64,000 bases of DNA from a bacterium. Lineage in GTDB: Bacteria; Methylomirabilota; Methylomirabilia; Methylomirabilales; 2-02-FULL-66-22. Under the pieces are notes generated by a model. It saw only the letters and a list, made by a program, of their open reading frames with translations, was not told the origin of the DNA and did no database searches. The stretch lies in the NCBI GenBank assembly GCA_029580855.1, contig JAKPQH010000254.1:27665-91664 (forward strand). The letters are read 5' to 3'. Every line of letters begins with the position of its first letter. Position 1 is the stretch's first letter. Position numbers and translations under genes: made by a program. This document shows positions 38,673 to 47,314 of this stretch, in pieces.

Positions 38673-41228
38673 ATGTCCTCGGCGGAACCTTGGGGTGAAC
38701 CGTCGGATTCTACCCCAGCGAGCCAAGCGGACATAGCAGTTTTTCCCCCCGACGCGCCCGAGGCGGTGCCGCCTCCGGCCGCCCGCGCCGGCCCCCTGGT
38801 TCCACTGGCCGTGGCGTTCGGTATGGGGATCGCCGCCGCGCCCGCGCTTCCACTCGGGCCCGCGGGATGGGCGACGGCGGCGCTCGTCGGACTCGCCCTC
38901 GGCGCCATGGGCTCGTGGGTCCGGCTCCGGAGCCTGCCCCGGCCCGCACTCGCGGCGGCATTTTTCTGTCTGGGGGCGCACGCGGCCGTCGTCGCAGAAC
39001 GGGGTATGCCGCCGCATCATGTTCGCCGCCTACCCGAGGCCGCGCTCGCCGCCTCGCTCGCGATCGAGGGGTGGGTGGCGACCCCGCCGGACCCGCAACC
39101 GCCCGACACCCGCGACACCTGGGACGCCCAACGGACGCGTTTCGTCGCCGAGGTGACGCACCTGACGCTGGAGGGTCGCCGCGTCCCGGCCACCGGGCGG
39201 GCACGGTTGACGGTGCTGGGCCCGCCGGTGGACGTGCGCTATGGGGACGAGATACGGGGCACGTTCCGCCTGCGGCAGCCCCGTCGTTTCGACAATCCGG
39301 GCGCCTTCGATTATCCGGGGTATCTCGCCAGCCAGGGCGTGTTCCTCGAAGGCTGGACACGTGACCCGGTGGAGGTGACACGGGCCTCCCGCGGGTCGCG
39401 CCTCTTGGCGGCCGTCTTCGGGGTACGGTCGCGGCTGCTGCAGCGGCTGGACGCGGCCATGCCGCCGGCGCAGGGGGGATTGCTCAAGGCCACGGTACTG
39501 GGCGATCGGTCGGGGCTCACACCCGAGATGAACCGCGCATTCCTGGACTCGGGGACGTACCATATTCTCGCGATCTCGGGGTTGAACGTGAGCCTGCTGG
39601 CGGGGGCCCTTTTCGGGCTCTTCCGTTTGGTCCGGGTCTCGCCGCGGCTCGCGACGGCAGCCTCGGCCATCCTGGTGACTTTCTACGCCGCGCTGGCGGG
39701 CGCGGGCGCGTCGGTGGTGCGGGCCGCGGTGATGGCGGATGTCTATCTCTTGGCGGTCGTGCTGGACCGCCGCGCCGACCTGTCGAACAGCCTGGCGCTC
39801 TCGGGGCTCGCCATCCTGTGGTGGAACCCGCGCTATCTCCATGACGTCGGGTTCCAGCTCACCTATCTGGCGACGCTGGGGATCATCCTGGTGATGCCCC
39901 GCTGCCAGACACGGCTCGCCCGGCTGCCCCGCCCGGCGCGGTGGATCCTGGAGTCGGTGGCCATCACCGTGGCGGCAACCGGCGTGACGCTCCCAATCCT
40001 GGCCGGCGCGTTTAACCGGGTCTCGCCCGCCGGTCTCGTGGCCAACATCCCCATCGTGCCGCTCAGCGGTCTGATCACCGGGCTCGGGACGGCCGCCTGC
40101 GCCGCCTTGCTGGCGGCGCCGTCAGGATTGACCTGGCTGAATCAGGTGAACGGGTGGCTGGTGGACGCGCTTCTGGCGTCGGCGCGCTGGTTCGGCGCCT
40201 GGTCCTGGAGCACCGTCCGCGTCTACGCGCCCACGACGGGCATGGTCGTGTGTTACTATGCGGCCCTGGCCGCGGCGGTTTGGGTCTGGCCGGTGCATCC
40301 CGGGACGGCGACCCGCGGCCGTTTCGGTCGGCCGGCGGGCTGGGCCGCCCTCGCCTGCTGCGCGCTTTTGGCGGTGCAGATCCTCTGGCGACTGCATCCG
40401 ACGGTGGACGACGGCCTGGTCCGGGTCACCATGCTCGACGTGGGGCAGGGGGAGGCGCTCTACCTGGAGGTCCCCGGCCGTGGTCGGATGTTGGTGGACG
40501 CGGGTGGAATGCTCGGCGAAGGCTTCGACATCGGCCAACGCGTCATCGTCCCGTTCCTGTGGCACGAATGGGTGAACCGGTTAGATGTCGTGGTCCTCAC
40601 GCACCCGCAGTCGGATCACATCGGCGGCGCGCCGACTATTCTCCGGGAGGTGCCGGTGGGGGAGGTGTGGACCGGGGGATCGCCAGCCGTCTCGGCTACG
40701 GACGTGTGGATTCAGGAGTACCTGCGCCGGTGGCGCATCCCCCATCGGGTGGTTGCCGCCGGGGATCCGCCGCTTTACTGGGGACACGCCGTCGTGCAGG
40801 TCGTTCATCCCGCCGCGGAAAACGGGAGCACGCCTCCCATGCGCGCCGAGCGCGGGCTGGGAGCCAACGATCGTTCGCTGGTCCTGCGCGTGCAAAACGG
40901 CGATCAGGCGCTTCTGCTGACCGCGGACCTGGAGCGGCGGGGCGAGGAGGCCCTCCTTGGATCTGGAGCGACGCTCGCGGCACAGGTCCTCAAGGTGCCA
41001 CACCACGGGTCGCGCTACTCCAGCACGCAGGCATTTATCGACGCCGTGGGTCCGAGGGTGGCGTTGTTTTCCGTGGGGCACCGCAACCCATTCCGGCACC
41101 CGCACCCCGAGGTCGTGGCCCGATATCAGGCGGCGGGCGTCCGCATCCTGCGAACGGACCGGCACGGCGCGATCAGCGTGGAGATGCGGCCCGGGGAGAC
41201 ACGGGTCCGCAGCCGCCGCGAGGAGTGA
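38673..41228 (+). CDS. comEC: DNA internalisation competence protein ComEC/Rec2
   Basis: This 851-aa membrane protein has an N-terminal DUF4131-like segment with OB-fold, the central Competence membrane domain (GLTPEMNRAFLDSGTYHILA, then SGLNVSLLAG) and a C-terminal metallo-beta-lactamase domain (MLDVGQGEALYLEV, VLTHPQSDHIGG, VPHHGSRYSSTQ). It forms the channel for incoming single-stranded DNA and may degrade the other strand. The assigned ATG overlaps the divergent lptF start region; in-frame GTG or ATG codons between 38766 and 38823 are alternatives closer to the first membrane span. No other competence gene is in the window. Confidence 0.9.
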   Translation: MSSAEPWGEPSDSTPASQADIAVFPPDAPEAVPPPAARAGPLVPLAVAFGMGIAAAPALPLGPAGWATAALVGLALGAMGSWVRLRSLPRPALAAAFFCLGAHAAVVAERGMPPHHVRRLPEAALAASLAIEGWVATPPDPQPPDTRDTWDAQRTRFVAEVTHLTLEGRRVPATGRARLTVLGPPVDVRYGDEIRGTFRLRQPRRFDNPGAFDYPGYLASQGVFLEGWTRDPVEVTRASRGSRLLAAVFGVRSRLLQRLDAAMPPAQGGLLKATVLGDRSGLTPEMNRAFLDSGTYHILAISGLNVSLLAGALFGLFRLVRVSPRLATAASAILVTFYAALAGAGASVVRAAVMADVYLLAVVLDRRADLSNSLALSGLAILWWNPRYLHDVGFQLTYLATLGIILVMPRCQTRLARLPRPARWILESVAITVAATGVTLPILAGAFNRVSPAGLVANIPIVPLSGLITGLGTAACAALLAAPSGLTWLNQVNGWLVDALLASARWFGAWSWSTVRVYAPTTGMVVCYYAALAAAVWVWPVHPGTATRGRFGRPAGWAALACCALLAVQILWRLHPTVDDGLVRVTMLDVGQGEALYLEVPGRGRMLVDAGGMLGEGFDIGQRVIVPFLWHEWVNRLDVVVLTHPQSDHIGGAPTILREVPVGEVWTGGSPAVSATDVWIQEYLRRWRIPHRVVAAGDPPLYWGHAVVQVVHPAAENGSTPPMRAERGLGANDRSLVLRVQNGDQALLLTADLERRGEEALLGSGATLAAQVLKVPHHGSRYSSTQAFIDAVGPRVALFSVGHRNPFRHPHPEVVARYQAAGVRILRTDRHGAISVEMRPGETRVRSRREE

Positions 41229-41244
41229 GAGGCGCGCGCGGGGG

Positions 41245-41745
41245 CTAGTGGAATACCTCTTCCTGGATCCTCCAGCCGAGCGGTCCGCGCTTGAGCCGCC
41301 ACGTGACCTCGTTCCGGATGACCTCCGACCTGCTCTCCTTCCGTCCCGCCTCGAGCGCGATAAGAAGTTCCGTGTTGGCTTCGGCGACGGCTCGGTCGCT
41401 CTGGACGATCAAACGGAAATCCCGAACATCCATGGAGATCTCTTTCACGGCTCGAAACGCCTGGATGTACGCCTGGCGTAGCTCGGGCTTGCCGATGCGC
41501 GTAACCGTCGGGTCGGTGGCCACACCGATGAACCGGTCGAAGTTCCCCACGTACAGGTCGTCGGCATATGCCTGCATGATCAAGTCGGGAGACTTGGCCT
41601 TGATGCCTTTCGGGATCTTCATGAGCGTGGCGACGATGATCTCCTCGTCTCTACCCTTGGGCGTATAGCTTTCCAGGGTGGTACCGGCGCAGCCTGATAC
41701 GACAAGCGCAAGCCAGAGGGTGGCCACGAAGAACCGACGCTTCAC
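41245..41745 (-). CDS. lipoprotein with NTF2/SnoaL-like domain
   Basis: This 166-aa protein has a lipoprotein signal: basic start MKRRFF, hydrophobic core and lipobox VVSGC (cysteine 19). The mature part, with DLIMQAYADDLYVGNFD and a C-terminal WRLKRGPLGWRIQEEVFH, resembles the NTF2/SnoaL-like fold used in small ligand-binding or assembly proteins. The GTG start has an excellent AAGGAGGT ribosome-binding site. The function is unknown. Confidence 0.75.
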   Translation of the reverse strand: MKRRFFVATLWLALVVSGCAGTTLESYTPKGRDEEIIVATLMKIPKGIKAKSPDLIMQAYADDLYVGNFDRFIGVATDPTVTRIGKPELRQAYIQAFRAVKEISMDVRDFRLIVQSDRAVAEANTELLIALEAGRKESRSEVIRNEVTWRLKRGPLGWRIQEEVFH

Positions 41746-41812
41746 GGATACCTCCTTGTCGTCCGGGACTCGGATCGACCCGAAACCCGCCGATCCGGCT
41801 CCACCGATCGCT

Positions 41813-41998
41813 TCAGGGTTTCACGAGGAACCGCACGACACAACGTGGGCATCGTTGCAGGCGCTTTACCAGTTCGGGATTCCTGCCGGGTTTTCCCGGC
41901 GCCATCAGCGGCAACGACTGGTCGGAGGCGGGAACCGGCGTCCAGTCGACCCGGTGGCTCGGCACGGCAGGGCAAAATATCGTATAGAAATTCGGCAC
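41813..41998 (-). CDS. small putative protein with CxxC motif
   Basis: This 61-residue frame, starting at GTG 41998, has a GGGGAGG ribosome-binding site about 10 nt upstream. The C terminus carries a CPRC motif (VKRLQRCPRCVVRFLV). It lies 67 nt upstream of the lipoprotein gene on the same strand, so they could be co-transcribed. No family is recognised; it may be chance coding. Confidence 0.3.
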   Translation of the reverse strand: MPNFYTIFCPAVPSHRVDWTPVPASDQSLPLMAPGKPGRNPELVKRLQRCPRCVVRFLVKP

Positions 41999-42045
41999 GG
42001 CGTCTCAGCCTCCCCACCTCAACGCCCACACTTATACGCGAAAGA

Positions 42046-42191
42046 CGGCAACTTGGCAATCGGCCAGCTTGGCAACTTGGCGATTTGGCGATTTGGCGAT
42101 TTGGCGACTCGGCAATTGGGTAAATAAGAAGCGAGCCGGTCAAAGCAGAGAGTTCTTCCAAATTGCCGAGTCGCCGAATTTCCGAGTCACC
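42046..42191. repeat. palindromic array of TTGGCGA-type repeats
   Basis: A forward arm of degenerate TTGGCGATTTGGCAA units (42046-42120) and an inverted arm (42159-42191, with AAATTGCCGAGTCGCCGAAT) enclose a ~38-nt loop. It lies just after the stop of the DMT-exporter gene, on the far side from the small ORF. The same motif family occurs inside the second cobalamin riboswitch. Confidence 0.75.
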
Positions 42192-42196
42192 ATTCT

Positions 42197-43048
42197 TTAC
42201 CGCAGGACCAGGCTCACGCCGAGGAGGGTGAGCATGGCGCCGGCCGCCGCGTTCCACGGGACGGGCTCGCCGAGCAGCGTCCACGCCAACAGCACGCCCA
42301 GGGTCACCTCTTGCGTGGCGATGAGGTTTGGAATACTGGGGTGCAGCCGCCGAACGGACGCATTGTACAGCGTATGACCGAGGGCGGACGGCACGAGCGC
42401 CATGGCGCATACGGCTCCGAGCGCGGGGAGCGGGAGTCCCGGACGGAGGAGGCTCCCGGCGAAGGGGGCGGTCACCAGACCGGCGACCAGATAGACTCCG
42501 GCGGCGTACGACAGGAGCGGCAGACGCGCGCGTTCGCGGCGTCCGAGAAGCGAATACACGGCGAACGTGACCGCCGCCCCCATGGCGAGGGCGTCGCCCA
42601 CCAACATCCGCCGATCCAGCCGGGGCTCGAAGCCGGCCAGGACGGCCATACCGACCAGTGCGGCGAGCGCCGCGGGAACGGTGCGGCGGGGCAGCGGCTC
42701 CCCGAGGACCAGGAAGGACAGGGCTGCGATGAACAGCGGGGCCGTGTACGTCAGGGTGAGGGCGTGCGCGACGGTGGTGAAATACAGGGAGGCGATAAAG
42801 GTCAAAAAATGGAGCGCCGCCACGATCCCGATGGGAACGAGACGCGCCCACTCGCGCGGGGCGAGTGCGACGCGGTGTCCACCGATCCGAGCGGCCAGAC
42901 CCACAACGGCACCGGCCAAGAGCAGCCGTAAAGCGGTCACCTCCACCGGCGAGAAGTCGGCGGCCCAACGAATCAGGACGGCACCCGTCGAGAAACACAG
43001 CGTGGCCGCGACGGCCTGGACAACCCCCGTCCGTTCGTCATGTGTCAT
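42197..43048 (-). CDS. EamA/DMT-superfamily transporter
   Basis: This inner-membrane protein (283 aa) has two EamA repeats with about ten hydrophobic spans. The segments AATLCFSTGAVLIRWAADFS and YLFTTVAHALTLTYTAPLF-like FTTVAHALTLTYTAPLFIAA are typical of the first repeat, and HTLYNASVRRL with QEVTLGVLLAWTLLGEPV of the second. It probably exports amino acids or metabolites; the substrate is unknown. The ATG at 43048 is preferred to an in-frame GTG at 43066. Confidence 0.85.
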   Translation of the reverse strand: MTHDERTGVVQAVAATLCFSTGAVLIRWAADFSPVEVTALRLLLAGAVVGLAARIGGHRVALAPREWARLVPIGIVAALHFLTFIASLYFTTVAHALTLTYTAPLFIAALSFLVLGEPLPRRTVPAALAALVGMAVLAGFEPRLDRRMLVGDALAMGAAVTFAVYSLLGRRERARLPLLSYAAGVYLVAGLVTAPFAGSLLRPGLPLPALGAVCAMALVPSALGHTLYNASVRRLHPSIPNLIATQEVTLGVLLAWTLLGEPVPWNAAAGAMLTLLGVSLVLR

Positions 43049-43165
43049 GGGGGCGGACGCTAACACACTTCGGGGGGACCGCCAAGGCTGGAGTGCCGAA
43101 GATCCGGGCCGCGAGCCGCGGCGGGAGCGCCGGCGGCTGACGACTGAGCGCCACGTCTAAAGCGT

Positions 43166-43195
43166 TTGACAAGCCCGAAGATCGCGTGCTACAAG
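43166..43195 (+). promoter_or_regulatory. promoter of the xseA operon, leaderless or nearly so
   Basis: TTGACA (43166-43171) and TACAAG (43190-43195) are spaced 18 nt. The expected start point at 43202-43203 coincides with the xseA ATG, and no Shine-Dalgarno sequence precedes it. Confidence 0.6.
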
Positions 43196-43202
43196 GACCC
43201 GG

Positions 43203-44429
43203 ATGATCTCTCCGCCGGGTCGACACATCTATTCGGTCAGCGCGCTGACCGCCGAGGTCAAAGCCGTCCTGGAGGACGGCTTTTCGGCCATTTGGGTGGA
43301 AGGCGAGCTGTCCAACTTCAAACATCACACCTCCGGGCACATGTACTTCACGCTGAAGGACGCCCAGGCCCAGATCCGCGGCGTGATGTTTCGCGGCCAC
43401 AACCGTCTGTTGCGGTTTCGGCCGGCGGACGGTCTCTCCGTGCGGGTCTGCGGAACGGTCACGGTCTACGAACGGCGGGGCGAGTATCAGATCACCGTGG
43501 AGTTCATGGAGCCGAAGGGGATCGGCGCGCTGCAGCTCGCCTTCGAGCAGCTCAAGGCCAAGCTGGAGGCGGAAGGGCTCTTCGACGAATCCCGCAAACG
43601 GCCGCTCCCCCTCCTGCCGAGGAAGATCGGGATCGTGACCTCACCCACCGGGGCGGTGATCCGGGACATGCTGACGATCATCGGCCGCCGGTTCCCCGGC
43701 TTGGAGGTGTTGATCTGCCCCGTGGCGGTGCAGGGGGAAGGGGCGGCCGGTGAGATCGCGGCGGCGCTCGGGCGGCTGGGGGCCCGGACGGACCTGGACG
43801 TCCTGGTCGTAGCCCGGGGCGGCGGCTCGCTGGAGGATCTCTGGGCGTTTAACGAAGAGGCGGTGGCCCGCGCCATCGCGGCGAGCCCCATCCCCGTGAT
43901 CTCCGCCGTGGGACACGAGACGGATGTGACCATCGCGGATTTCGTCGCGGACCTCAGAGCGCCGACACCGTCGGCGGCGGCAGAGCTGGTGGTGGCCCGG
44001 CGGGACGAGCTGCGACAGCGAGTGGATGAACTCACCGCGCGGAGCCTGGCGGCGCTGCAGCATGGCGTGTCGGTGCGACGGAGTCGGGCGGAGATGCTGC
44101 GCCGCCATCTGCTGCTCCTGAGCCCCGTGGCTCAGCTGGTCGGGCAGGCGGAGCGACTGCACGGGCTGCGCCGTCGGCTGGACGCCTGGTGGGCGCTCTT
44201 CCGCACGGTCCGGGGCGAGCGGCTGGCGCGGGCCACGGCCAAGCTGGAGTCGCTCAGCCCGCTGGGCATCCTGGCGCGGGGGTACAGCATCTGCTTCGCT
44301 CTCCCCGGGCGCGGGGTCGTCAAGACGGCGGCCGACGCGGCGCTCGGATCGGTGGTGGCGGTGCGGCTCCATCGGGGCGAGCTGGAGTGCGTGGTACGGG
44401 GGGCCCGCGCCGCGGAGGACGCGACATGA
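43203..44429 (+). CDS. xseA: exodeoxyribonuclease VII large subunit
   Basis: This 408-aa nuclease subunit has the N-terminal OB-fold (IYSVSALTAEVKAVLE, IWVEGELSNFKHHTSGHMYF) and the catalytic domain with PRKIGIVTSPTGAVIRD, VLVVARGGGSLEDLWAFNEE and SAVGHETDVTIADFVADLRA. With XseB it degrades single-stranded DNA to oligonucleotides. Its stop overlaps xseB (ATGA at 44426). Confidence 0.95.
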   Translation: MISPPGRHIYSVSALTAEVKAVLEDGFSAIWVEGELSNFKHHTSGHMYFTLKDAQAQIRGVMFRGHNRLLRFRPADGLSVRVCGTVTVYERRGEYQITVEFMEPKGIGALQLAFEQLKAKLEAEGLFDESRKRPLPLLPRKIGIVTSPTGAVIRDMLTIIGRRFPGLEVLICPVAVQGEGAAGEIAAALGRLGARTDLDVLVVARGGGSLEDLWAFNEEAVARAIAASPIPVISAVGHETDVTIADFVADLRAPTPSAAAELVVARRDELRQRVDELTARSLAALQHGVSVRRSRAEMLRRHLLLLSPVAQLVGQAERLHGLRRRLDAWWALFRTVRGERLARATAKLESLSPLGILARGYSICFALPGRGVVKTAADAALGSVVAVRLHRGELECVVRGARAAEDAT

Positions 44430-44671
44430 GCGAGCCGACGTTCGAGGAGGCGCTGGGGCAGCTGGAGGCGGTGGTCACCCAGCTCGAGGGGGGCGACCTT
44501 TCGCTGGAGGATGCCCTGCGGGCTTTCGAGGAAGGGGTACGGCTGGCGAGAACCTGTGCGGCTCGTCTGGAAGACGCGGAGCAGCGGGTGCGTCTCCTCA
44601 CGCGAGCCCCGGATGGGACGGAGGGCGAGGTGCCGTTCGCCGCGGGTAGCGAGGGGGCCACGGATGCCTGA
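44426..44671 (+). CDS. xseB: exodeoxyribonuclease VII small subunit
   Basis: This 81-aa subunit has the family pattern FEEALGQLEAVVTQLEGGDL and SLEDALRAFEEGVRLARTC. Several copies bind each XseA. It overlaps xseA at its start and ispA at its stop. The tail after the helical domain is longer than in E. coli. Confidence 0.93.
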   Translation: MSEPTFEEALGQLEAVVTQLEGGDLSLEDALRAFEEGVRLARTCAARLEDAEQRVRLLTRAPDGTEGEVPFAAGSEGATDA

Positions 44672-45572
44672 CGCGGGTTCGAGACGAGACCTGGCCGAGA
44701 TCATGGCGGAGCGCCGCGCCCTGGTGGACGCGGCGCTCGATGGGCGGTTGCCGCCGGCCGACGAGCCCCCGCTGACGATTCACCAGGCCATGCGCTACAG
44801 CGTGTTCGCCGGCGGGAAGCGGCTGCGGCCGATGCTGGCGTTGTTCGGCTGCGAGGCCGTAGGGGGAACGCTGGAAGACGCCATGCCGGCGGCGGTGGCG
44901 CTGGAGATGATCCACACCTACTCCCTGGTCCACGACGATCTGCCCGCCATGGACGACGACGATTTCCGGCGGGGGCGGCCCACCTGCCACAAGGTCTACG
45001 GCGAGGCCGTCGCCATTCTGGCGGGGGACGCGCTGCTCACGCAGGCCTTTCGCGTTCTGGCTGACCCGATCGCCACGGGGGTCCCCGCGGCACGGCGCCT
45101 GCAGATCGTCGCCGAGATCGCCACGGCCGCCGGCAGCCTGGGTATGGTGGGCGGCCAGACCATGGACATCCAGGCCGAGGGGGAGACGCTGGAGCCGGCC
45201 ACGCTTCTCACGCTCCACGCCAAGAAAACGGGCGCGCTGTTGCGCGCGTCGCTGCGCGCGGGAGGCCTGGCGGGCGGCGCGGACGACGCGGCGATGGCAT
45301 GCCTCACCGGCTATGGCGAGCGTTTGGGCCTCGCCTTCCAGATCGTAGACGATATCCTGGACATCGAGGGGAGCAGCGCCGAGATGGGCAAGGCCACCGG
45401 CAGCGACGCGCGTAAGCACAAGGCCACCTACCCGGCGGTCTTTGGGCTGGAGGCCGCGCGCCGGGACGCGGCGCGGCTGCTGGCGGAGGCGCGCGAGGCG
45501 GTGAGGCCCCTCGGGGACGGCGGGGTGGTCTTGGTTGCCCTGGCGGACTTTGTCGAGCGGCGCCGTTCGTGA
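44664..45572 (+). CDS. ispA: polyprenyl (farnesyl/geranyl) diphosphate synthase
   Basis: This isoprenoid chain-elongation enzyme (302 aa) has the first Asp-rich motif DDLPAMDDDD and the second DDILD, with GGKRLRPMLALFGCEA between the N terminus and the active site. It makes FPP or GGPP from IPP and DMAPP. Its start overlaps the xseB stop. In many bacteria dxs follows; here the next gene is tlyA. Confidence 0.93.
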   Translation: MPDAGSRRDLAEIMAERRALVDAALDGRLPPADEPPLTIHQAMRYSVFAGGKRLRPMLALFGCEAVGGTLEDAMPAAVALEMIHTYSLVHDDLPAMDDDDFRRGRPTCHKVYGEAVAILAGDALLTQAFRVLADPIATGVPAARRLQIVAEIATAAGSLGMVGGQTMDIQAEGETLEPATLLTLHAKKTGALLRASLRAGGLAGGADDAAMACLTGYGERLGLAFQIVDDILDIEGSSAEMGKATGSDARKHKATYPAVFGLEAARRDAARLLAEAREAVRPLGDGGVVLVALADFVERRRS

Positions 45573-45606
45573 CCGGCGGCGAGTCGTTGCGCCGCGTGAG
45601 CGTGCC

Positions 45607-46407
45607 ATGACGGCCGGCCGACGCCGCGCGGATCTCGTCCTGGTGGAGCGTGGTCTGTGCGCCAGCCGGGCCGAGGCGCAGCGGCTTCTCCTGGCGGGGA
45701 AGGTTTCGGTGGCGGGCCGGCGTGTGGAGAAGCCGGGGACGCTGGTGTCTGCCGAGGCGCCGCTCTCGGTGATCGGGCCGGACCACCCCTTCGTGAGCCG
45801 CGGCGGGGTCAAGCTGCGGCACGCGCTGGACGTTTTTCGCGTGAACCCGCACGGCCGGGTCTGCCTCGACGTGGGCGCCTCCACGGGGGGATTCACGGAC
45901 TGCCTGCTCCAGGCCGGCGCGCGGCTGGTCGTTGCGGTGGACGTGGGATACGGGCAGCTCCACCTTCGGCTGCGGCAAGACGCACGGGTCCACGTCCTGG
46001 AGCGGACCAACATCCGCCACTTGGAGCCATCCCGGTTGCCGGCCGTGCCCGACCTGGCCACGATCGATGCGTCCTTCATCTCTCTAGCCCTCGTCCTTCC
46101 CCCCGTGCGGCGGCTGCTGGCGGAGCCCTTCGATCTCATCGCGCTGGTAAAGCCGCAGTTCGAGGTGGGCCGGGGGCAGGTCGGGAAGGGCGGCGTCGTG
46201 CGGGACCCCGCCTTGCACCGCGCGGTGCTGGAGCGCGTGGCGGCCTGGGCGACCGATCTTGGCTGCGGAGTGGTCGGGGTGGCGGTCTCTCCGCTACGCG
46301 GCCCCAGGGGAAACCGCGAGTTTCTGGTCCACCTCCGGCCCGGTGGCGGCGGGAGCTCGCCCCCGATCGCCACCGCCCTGGCCGAGACTTCGACCGACGA
46401 GGAATGA
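45607..46407 (+). CDS. tlyA: TlyA-family rRNA 2'-O-methyltransferase
   Basis: This 266-aa protein has an N-terminal S4 RNA-binding domain (RRADLVLVERGLCASRAEAQ) and a FtsJ-like Rossmann methylase with LDVGASTGGFTDCLLQAGA, TIDASFISL and VKPQFEVGRG. Family members 2'-O-methylate 16S/23S rRNA; some are called hemolysin A, which is probably a misnomer. The ATG at 45607 gives the usual N terminus. Confidence 0.92.
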   Translation: MTAGRRRADLVLVERGLCASRAEAQRLLLAGKVSVAGRRVEKPGTLVSAEAPLSVIGPDHPFVSRGGVKLRHALDVFRVNPHGRVCLDVGASTGGFTDCLLQAGARLVVAVDVGYGQLHLRLRQDARVHVLERTNIRHLEPSRLPAVPDLATIDASFISLALVLPPVRRLLAEPFDLIALVKPQFEVGRGQVGKGGVVRDPALHRAVLERVAAWATDLGCGVVGVAVSPLRGPRGNREFLVHLRPGGGGSSPPIATALAETSTDEE

Positions 46408-47276
46408 TGACCATGCCCGTGCACCGCGTGGGGATCGCACTCAAGCCGGACAAGCCCGAGGCCGGCCCGGTGCTCCAGGAGCTGATCGTCTGGCTCCGGC
46501 AACGGAATCGAGAGGTGCTGCTGGACCCGGAGGCGGCCGCCGTCTGCCCGGAGTGCGGGCCCGGGCGGCCGCGCGCCGAGGTGGCGGCCCAGGCGGATCT
46601 CATCGTGGTGCTGGGCGGGGACGGGACGATCCTCTCCATCTCGCGCCTGATCGGCTCGCGGGAGGTCCCCATCCTGGGCGTGAACCTGGGGGGGCTGGGG
46701 TTCCTGACGGAGATCGCCCTGCCGGAGCTTTTTGCGGCGCTGGAGGCCGTGCTCAAGGCGGAGTACAGCGTGAGCCACCGACGCATGCTGACCGCGCGGG
46801 TGCGGCGCGCCACCGCCGGGGCGGGCGAGTACGAGGCGCTGAACGACTTCGTCATCAGCAAGACGGCGCCTTCCCGTATCGTGGAGCTGGAGACGCTCGT
46901 CAACGGCGAGTACGTGGCGACGTATCGGGCGGACGGCCTGATCGTGGCCTCGCCCACGGGTTCCACGGCGTACTGCCTCTCGGCCGGCGGGCCGATCCTT
47001 TATCCCACGCTGCCGGCGCTTGTGGTCATTCCCATCTGTCCCCACACGCTCACCAACCGGCCATTGGTGCTGCCCGATAGCGCCACGCTGGAGGTGGTCC
47101 AGCGTTCGCCGGGCGAGGACGTCCATCTGACCGTCGACGGCCAGGTGGATGTGGCGCTGCAGCATCGGGACGTCGTGGTTGTGCAAAGATCGGCGAACGT
47201 CATCCGGCTGGTGAAATCGCCCAAGCTGAACTACTTCGAGCTGCTCCGAACCAAGCTCCGCTGGGGCGAGCGCTAG
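46404..47276 (+). CDS. nadK: NAD kinase
   Basis: This 290-aa enzyme phosphorylates NAD to NADP. It shows the GGDGT motif in IVVLGGDGTILSISRL, LGVNLGGLGFLTE, and YRADGLIVASPTGSTAYCLS. The start ATG overlaps the tlyA stop in ATGATGA; ATG 46407 and 46413 are also possible. It lies in the conserved tlyA-nadK-recN order. Confidence 0.95.
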   Translation: MMTMPVHRVGIALKPDKPEAGPVLQELIVWLRQRNREVLLDPEAAAVCPECGPGRPRAEVAAQADLIVVLGGDGTILSISRLIGSREVPILGVNLGGLGFLTEIALPELFAALEAVLKAEYSVSHRRMLTARVRRATAGAGEYEALNDFVISKTAPSRIVELETLVNGEYVATYRADGLIVASPTGSTAYCLSAGGPILYPTLPALVVIPICPHTLTNRPLVLPDSATLEVVQRSPGEDVHLTVDGQVDVALQHRDVVVVQRSANVIRLVKSPKLNYFELLRTKLRWGER

Positions 47277-47314
47277 GTTTCCCCGCTGGTCGCCCCCGGC
47301 GGCAGGTATCCGGC

